Origin: Chloroflexota bacterium
Lineage (GTDB): Bacteria > Chloroflexota > Anaerolineae > UBA1429
Assembly (NCBI GenBank): GCA_019873625.1
Contig: JAIOAW010000010.1
Coordinates: forward strand, 18,237 to 82,236
Direction: 5' to 3'
Length of the DNA stretch: 64,000 nt
Part shown: in pieces, positions 60,364 to 64,000 of the stretch
How positions within the stretch are numbered: the first letter of the stretch is position 1
How the letters are laid out: every line of letters starts with the position of its first letter
Translations under genes and position numbers: made by a program
Notes under the pieces: model-generated
Told to the model about the DNA's origin: nothing
What the model saw: the letters and a program-made list of their open reading frames with translations, nothing else
Database searches by the model: none

Positions 60364-63300
60364 ATGAGCGCTGTCTATCCGTTGATTAGCACCAAGACCC
60401 GCATCCCGCCGCGCGCCGAGACCCTCCTGCGCCGCGAGCGGTTGCTCAACTTTATCCACAGCAATATCCAGCACAAGTTGATCCTCATCTCGGCGGGGGC
60501 TGGCTACGGCAAGACGTCTCTCCTCATTGATTATGCCTATGATACGGATTTGCCCATCTGTTGGCTCTCGCTCGATGCGAACGATGCCTACGTTCCCACG
60601 TTCGTCGAGTATCTCGTCGAGGCCTTTCGGGTGCGCTTCCCCCAATTCGGCCAGCGCATTCTCGATGTTCTGCGCCGGTACACGGGGCCGGCGGAGGACG
60701 TAGAACCGTTCGTTCGGCTCCTCATCGAGGAAATCGAACGGGCGGTAGATACCTATACCGTCCTTATCCTCGACGATTACCAAGAGGTGCTGGAAAGCGA
60801 ACCGGTCAATGCCCTTCTCGATGGCCTTTTGCGCTATTTGCCCGAGCAGTGCCACATCATCTTGGCCTCGCGCGGCATCCCGCGGCGGCTGACCCTTTCG
60901 CGCTTGGCCGCTCGCCAAGAGGTGGTGGGCCTAGGCGTCAACCATCTGCGCTTCACCGAGGATGAGATTCGCCTGGTGCTCCAGGCCCTTGGGCGAGATG
61001 ATTTCACGCCGGAACAGGTCCATCTTTTGGCCGAACGATCCGAGGGGTGGATCACGGGCGTCCTCCTGGCCATCCAGACCGACCGGTGGACGGAGACGCG
61101 GGAGGATATCCTGCGCCTTTCGGGCACGAACGAGGGCGTCTTTGACTATATGGCGGGCGAAATCCTCGAAAAGCAAGAGCCGGCCATCCGCGACTTTTTG
61201 CTGGGGAGTTCGCTCCTAGGGGAGATGAGCGCTCCCCTATGCGATGCGCTCCTGAGGATCACCAATTCGGCCCAAATCCTGAATTACCTTGTGACCCAGG
61301 GCCTCTTTACCTCGCGGCTCGATGCGGAAGGCATCTGGTATCGCTATCACCAGATGTTCCGCGAGTTTCTGAACGCCAAACTCCAGAGAGACGATCCCGC
61401 GCTCTTCCGCCACCTTTGCCTGCGCCAGGCCGAGTTGATGGCCAACCAAGGGCGTTGGTTCCAGGCCATCGAGGGGTATCTCGCGGCGGGGGCCTACGAA
61501 CAGGCGGCGGATGCCGTCGAGATCGTGGCCCAAGAGATGTTCCTATCGGGCAACCGCAAACAACTCGCCCGCTGGATAGACTCCCTCCCCACCGAGGTGC
61601 TGGAACGGCATCCCCTCCTCATTCTGCGGCGCGGGCGCATCCACACGGAGAACGCCGAATGGGAACGCGCCGAGGCGATGTTGGATCGTTCCTTCCGCCT
61701 TTTGGTGGAACGCGAAGACCTGCTCAATGCCGCGCGCGCCCTGGTGCAGAGGGCCGCGATGTACCGCCTGCGCGGTGCGCCGGGTGAGGCCATCGCCATC
61801 TTGCAGCGCGCCCGCGAAATCGGCGGCGAACGGGATACCACCTGCGCGATTCAGGTGCACCATAACTTGGGCATTTGCTACCATATGCAGGGCCTCTTTG
61901 CCGAAGGCGATGCGGAACTGCGCACAGCCCTGGAAATCGCTCGCCGCGCGATGGACGATACGAATGCGGCCCTGGTGGCCCACGATATCGGCCGCACGGC
62001 CGTGATGCAAGGGCGCCTGTTGGAGGGACGGCAATATTTCCACCAAGCCTTGCTCTATTGGCGCAAGATCGGCAACCTGAGCGAACTCTCGACCACGCTC
62101 CAAGGCCTGGGCGTGGTGCATCATTACCTCGGCCAATATAACGAGGCCGAGAGCCGCTTTCAAGAGAGCCTGGCCAAGGCGCGAGATCATTCCAACGTGC
62201 GCTTGGAGGCGTATGCCTTCCTCAACCTGGGGGACCTGTACCGCGATACGAACCAATACGCCAAGGCGCTGGAGGCCTACGCCGAGGCCATCGAGGCGGC
62301 CTCCGCCGGCCGCTACACGGACCTCATCCTATACGGGCAAGTTGGCAAGGCGGAGGTCTACCGCCTGATGGGCGATCTCGACGAGGCCCACCGCCTCTTG
62401 GTGGAGACGCTCGATCAGGCCCCGGAGTCCATGCACCCCTACGAGGCCGGCTTGTGCCGCCTCGGCCTTGGGGCGGTATGGTGCGCCTGGGGAGACGGCC
62501 TCCAGGCCAAGGAACACCTCAACGCCGCGCTGAGCCTTTTCGAACGGATTGGGGAGAAGCGTTCGCTGGGGCGCGCCCATCTGCATTTGGCCATCTTGGC
62601 CTATGCGCAATCGTCCGAGCGCGAGGTGGCCCAGCACCTCCGTGAGGTAGCCCGTCTGGCTGAGGAATTGGGCACTGAACAGTTCATTGTGGCCGAGGGG
62701 CCGGTCGTCGTGCCGCTCTTGCAGTATGGGGCCGAAGGGCTAAATGGCCTGCGCATCCGCGCGGAGATCGAACGGCTATTCCCCAGCGCGCCGGGGGTGC
62801 CCACCGCCTTCAGGCCGGCGCGCCGCTACGCGCTGGAACTCTATGGCCTGCGGGGTGGGCAGGTGCTCTTTGAGGGGAACCCGGTCATCTCTTGGGAGGC
62901 GGCCTCGGCGCGCGATATGGCCTTCCTGTTGGCCCTTTACCCCAATGGCCTGCCGCGCGATCAGATCATCGCGCACCTCTGGCCGGAGATCAACCCCGCC
63001 AAGGCGAGCAGCCAATTCTATGCTACGATGCACCGCCTGCGCAAGGCCCTCTCGAAAGATGCCGTGGTGTATGAGCACGGGCTGTATCGCCTCAACCCCT
63101 CGCGGCCTTATTGGTATGACGTGGCCGAGTTTGAAGAACTCGTGCGCCGGGCGCGAGCCGGCGGCGAGGCGGCTCATTTGGCGCGAGTGCGGGCTATTCA
63201 ACTCTACCAGACGGATTTCCTCGAGATGTGCGATTTGGAGTGGGCCGATAGCCTGCGCTATCAACTCCAAGTCGAGATCCTTGAGATCCTCAATGCCGAG

Positions 63301-63561
63301 GCCAACTATGCCTTGGCGAACGATAACCTCGCCGAGGCGGAGGCGCTTTTCTTACGCCTCTTGGGATATGACCCCTATGCCGAGTATGCCCATCGTGGCT
63401 TGATTCAGTGTCGCTTGCGGCGCAACGATCGAGATGGCGCCCTGCGGCAATTCCGCGAGTGCTTCCGCGTCCTCCAGGAGATCGGGAGCCAGCCCAGCGC
63501 CGAAACGATGGCCTTGTATCAAACCGTCCGCGCTGGGCGGCCAGCGCGCGCCATAGATTGA
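60364..63561 (+). CDS. STAND ATPase-TPR-winged helix-BTAD transcriptional regulator (MalT/SARP-like)
   Basis: A 1065-residue regulator. The N-terminal NTPase (about 10-330) follows an ISTKTRIPP start typical of MalT/LuxR-type STAND proteins, with Walker A SAGAGYGKTSLL (about 43-52) and Walker B VLILDDYQEV (about 132-141). A TPR solenoid fills about 380-760 (for example AALVAHDIGRTAVMQGRLLE and AYAFLNLGDLYRDTNQYAKA). The C-terminus carries an OmpR/SARP-like winged helix (about 840-930, LPRDQIIAHLWPEI...) and a BTAD domain (about 935-1060). The TPRs are the likely ligand-sensing part. ATG 60364 has GGGTGGGA before it; ATG 60346 is possible. It is followed by a terminator and two tiny peptide genes. 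Confidence 0.9.
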   Translation: MSAVYPLISTKTRIPPRAETLLRRERLLNFIHSNIQHKLILISAGAGYGKTSLLIDYAYDTDLPICWLSLDANDAYVPTFVEYLVEAFRVRFPQFGQRILDVLRRYTGPAEDVEPFVRLLIEEIERAVDTYTVLILDDYQEVLESEPVNALLDGLLRYLPEQCHIILASRGIPRRLTLSRLAARQEVVGLGVNHLRFTEDEIRLVLQALGRDDFTPEQVHLLAERSEGWITGVLLAIQTDRWTETREDILRLSGTNEGVFDYMAGEILEKQEPAIRDFLLGSSLLGEMSAPLCDALLRITNSAQILNYLVTQGLFTSRLDAEGIWYRYHQMFREFLNAKLQRDDPALFRHLCLRQAELMANQGRWFQAIEGYLAAGAYEQAADAVEIVAQEMFLSGNRKQLARWIDSLPTEVLERHPLLILRRGRIHTENAEWERAEAMLDRSFRLLVEREDLLNAARALVQRAAMYRLRGAPGEAIAILQRAREIGGERDTTCAIQVHHNLGICYHMQGLFAEGDAELRTALEIARRAMDDTNAALVAHDIGRTAVMQGRLLEGRQYFHQALLYWRKIGNLSELSTTLQGLGVVHHYLGQYNEAESRFQESLAKARDHSNVRLEAYAFLNLGDLYRDTNQYAKALEAYAEAIEAASAGRYTDLILYGQVGKAEVYRLMGDLDEAHRLLVETLDQAPESMHPYEAGLCRLGLGAVWCAWGDGLQAKEHLNAALSLFERIGEKRSLGRAHLHLAILAYAQSSEREVAQHLREVARLAEELGTEQFIVAEGPVVVPLLQYGAEGLNGLRIRAEIERLFPSAPGVPTAFRPARRYALELYGLRGGQVLFEGNPVISWEAASARDMAFLLALYPNGLPRDQIIAHLWPEINPAKASSQFYATMHRLRKALSKDAVVYEHGLYRLNPSRPYWYDVAEFEELVRRARAGGEAAHLARVRAIQLYQTDFLEMCDLEWADSLRYQLQVEILEILNAEANYALANDNLAEAEALFLRLLGYDPYAEYAHRGLIQCRLRRNDRDGALRQFRECFRVLQEIGSQPSAETMALYQTVRAGRPARAID

Positions 63562-63597
63562 GTTCTCGCCGCCTTCACAACAGATTGCGGATGGCAT

Positions 63598-63631
63598 CTG
63601 CTCCGCTCCCCAGAGCGGAGCAGATTTTTTT
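63598..63631 (+). terminator. intrinsic terminator of the STAND/BTAD regulator
   Basis: An 11-bp stem (63598-63608 with 63614-63624, loop CCCCA) followed by A and a run of seven T. It separates the regulator transcript from the peptide genes. Confidence 0.92.
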
Positions 63632-63654
63632 GAAAATTCCCCCGCAAGAGGCCC

Positions 63655-63704
63655 TTTTCGTAAGGGTTTTGTAAGGGCTTTTCGTTAGACTGGAGGTGTA
63701 ATCT
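63655..63704 (+). promoter_or_regulatory. activator-type promoter with three 12-bp direct repeats
   Basis: Three consecutive units, TTTTCGTAAGGG (63655-63666), TTTTGTAAGGGC (63667-63678) and TTTTCGTTAGAC (63679-63690); GTAAGGG recurs at 11-bp spacing in the first two. A -10-like TGTAAT (63697-63702) or TAATCT (63699-63704) follows 6-8 bases after the last repeat, and there is no -35 match. This is the arrangement SARP-type activators use, and the upstream gene encodes a SARP-like winged helix. Confidence 0.6.
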
Positions 63705-63725
63705 CGAGCGGGGGAGGATACGGCT

Positions 63726-63830
63726 ATGAAAAAGTTCTACCTGACCATCGTGTACGTGGTCCTGTCCTTGGGCGCCATCCTCGTTGCGAGCGGTGCGCCC
63801 ATTCCCTGGACGGGCACCGGCGGCCCCTGA
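63726..63830 (+). CDS. small secreted signal-peptide-like protein, copy 1 (34 aa)
   Basis: A 34-codon gene. MKK is followed by a hydrophobic stretch to about residue 22, then SGA and the tail PIPWTGTGGP. It looks like an export signal plus a short mature peptide, or a small one-pass membrane peptide. GGGGAGG (63711-63717) lies eight bases before the ATG. The second copy differs in protein only at residue 20 (Val/Ile) while several third positions differ, so the peptide sequence is under selection. It directly follows the STAND/TPR/BTAD regulator and its terminator. Confidence 0.75.
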   Translation: MKKFYLTIVYVVLSLGAILVASGAPIPWTGTGGP

Positions 63831-63884
63831 TCATAAGCTGAGTCGGGTTATCACGCGCACATACGGCATAAGGGGGTGCTCACT

Positions 63885-63989
63885 ATGAAAAAGTTCTATC
63901 TGACCATCGTCTATGTGGTCCTGTCCTTGGGCGCCATCCTCATCGCGAGCGGCGCGCCCATCCCCTGGACGGGCACCGGCGGCCCCTGA
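63885..63989 (+). CDS. small secreted signal-peptide-like protein, copy 2 (34 aa)
   Basis: The same length and layout as the gene at 63726, ending in the same PIPWTGTGGP, with Ile at residue 20. Its own ribosome binding site AGGGGGTG (63871-63878) is six bases before the ATG. Both copies are followed by TGATCATAA, so the repeat unit is about 159 bases and may continue beyond 64000. Synonymous differences (for example TAC/TAT, GTG/GTC, GGT/GGC) show the copies are not a fresh duplication. Confidence 0.75.
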   Translation: MKKFYLTIVYVVLSLGAILIASGAPIPWTGTGGP

Positions 63990-64000
63990 TCATAAACCGA

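Noticed and set aside
60121..60918. A 265-codon minus-strand frame overlapping the STAND regulator start
   Set aside because: It is antisense to well-conserved regulator sequence, shows no domain and crosses a clear plus-strand promoter.

Overview
The window reads as a moderately GC-rich bacterial chromosome, probably a Chloroflexota member (Anaerolineae/Thermoflexia-like). This placement is inferred from a complete Gram-positive-style dcw cell-division cluster that includes ftsA and mraZ, a T-box in front of serS, FHA/zinc-ribbon kinase clusters, BTAD/TPR STAND regulators and the general codon style. No rRNA, tRNA, transposase or CRISPR array was seen.

Layout. 1-11.7 kb is an accessory metabolic region: a partial B12-type radical SAM gene, a GNAT enzyme, a pyruvate-kinase-C-domain protein, RraA, a zinc alcohol dehydrogenase-VOC-aldo/keto reductase operon, a TPR/2-hydroxyacid dehydrogenase pair, a sialidase-like Asp-box protein and an SDR. 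An AT-richer type II restriction-modification cassette (7.7-9.9 kb) interrupts it, and a compact structured small RNA sits at 3.16-3.25 kb. 10.9-34.5 kb is one long minus-strand run. Read from its promoter near 34.45 kb it is mraZ, rsmH (carrying two compensating frameshifts), ftsL-like, ftsI, murF, mraY, murD, ftsW, murG, two CvpA-like membrane genes, murC, murB, ddl, ftsQ, ftsA, ftsZ and nrdR, followed by an RNA m5U methyltransferase, a URO-D-family gene, a beta-propeller lipoprotein and the SDR. murE is absent. 34.5-37.4 kb holds a radical SAM/SPASM maturase and the primary sigma factor with a long structured leader.

37.5-42.5 kb is a MoxR-DUF58-DUF4129-aldo/keto reductase operon whose leader is a clear fluoride (crcB-type) riboswitch with an overlapping terminator. 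42.5-46.9 kb carries a HEAT-repeat lipoprotein, MscL with a C-terminal zinc ribbon, a small Cys-rich protein, a second URO-D-family protein and a GT39-like membrane glycosyltransferase. 47.1-53.8 kb is a compact phospho-signalling operon: kinase-zinc ribbon-FHA, zinc ribbon-PP2C, VWA, four zinc ribbons-FHA, and zinc ribbon-kinase-TM. Next come serS with its T-box and a giant secreted M23/PA14/FN3/discoidin protein with a perfect tandem PA14 duplication.

The right end (60.3-64 kb) is the most exciting part. It holds a 1065-residue STAND ATPase/TPR/winged-helix/BTAD regulator, then a terminator, then a promoter with three consecutive 12-bp repeats and no recognisable -35, then two tandem 34-codon genes. 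Their products have a hydrophobic leader and an identical tail PIPWTGTGGP and differ by one residue. I propose a peptide-signal/receptor system, possibly undescribed; the peptide array may continue past the window edge.
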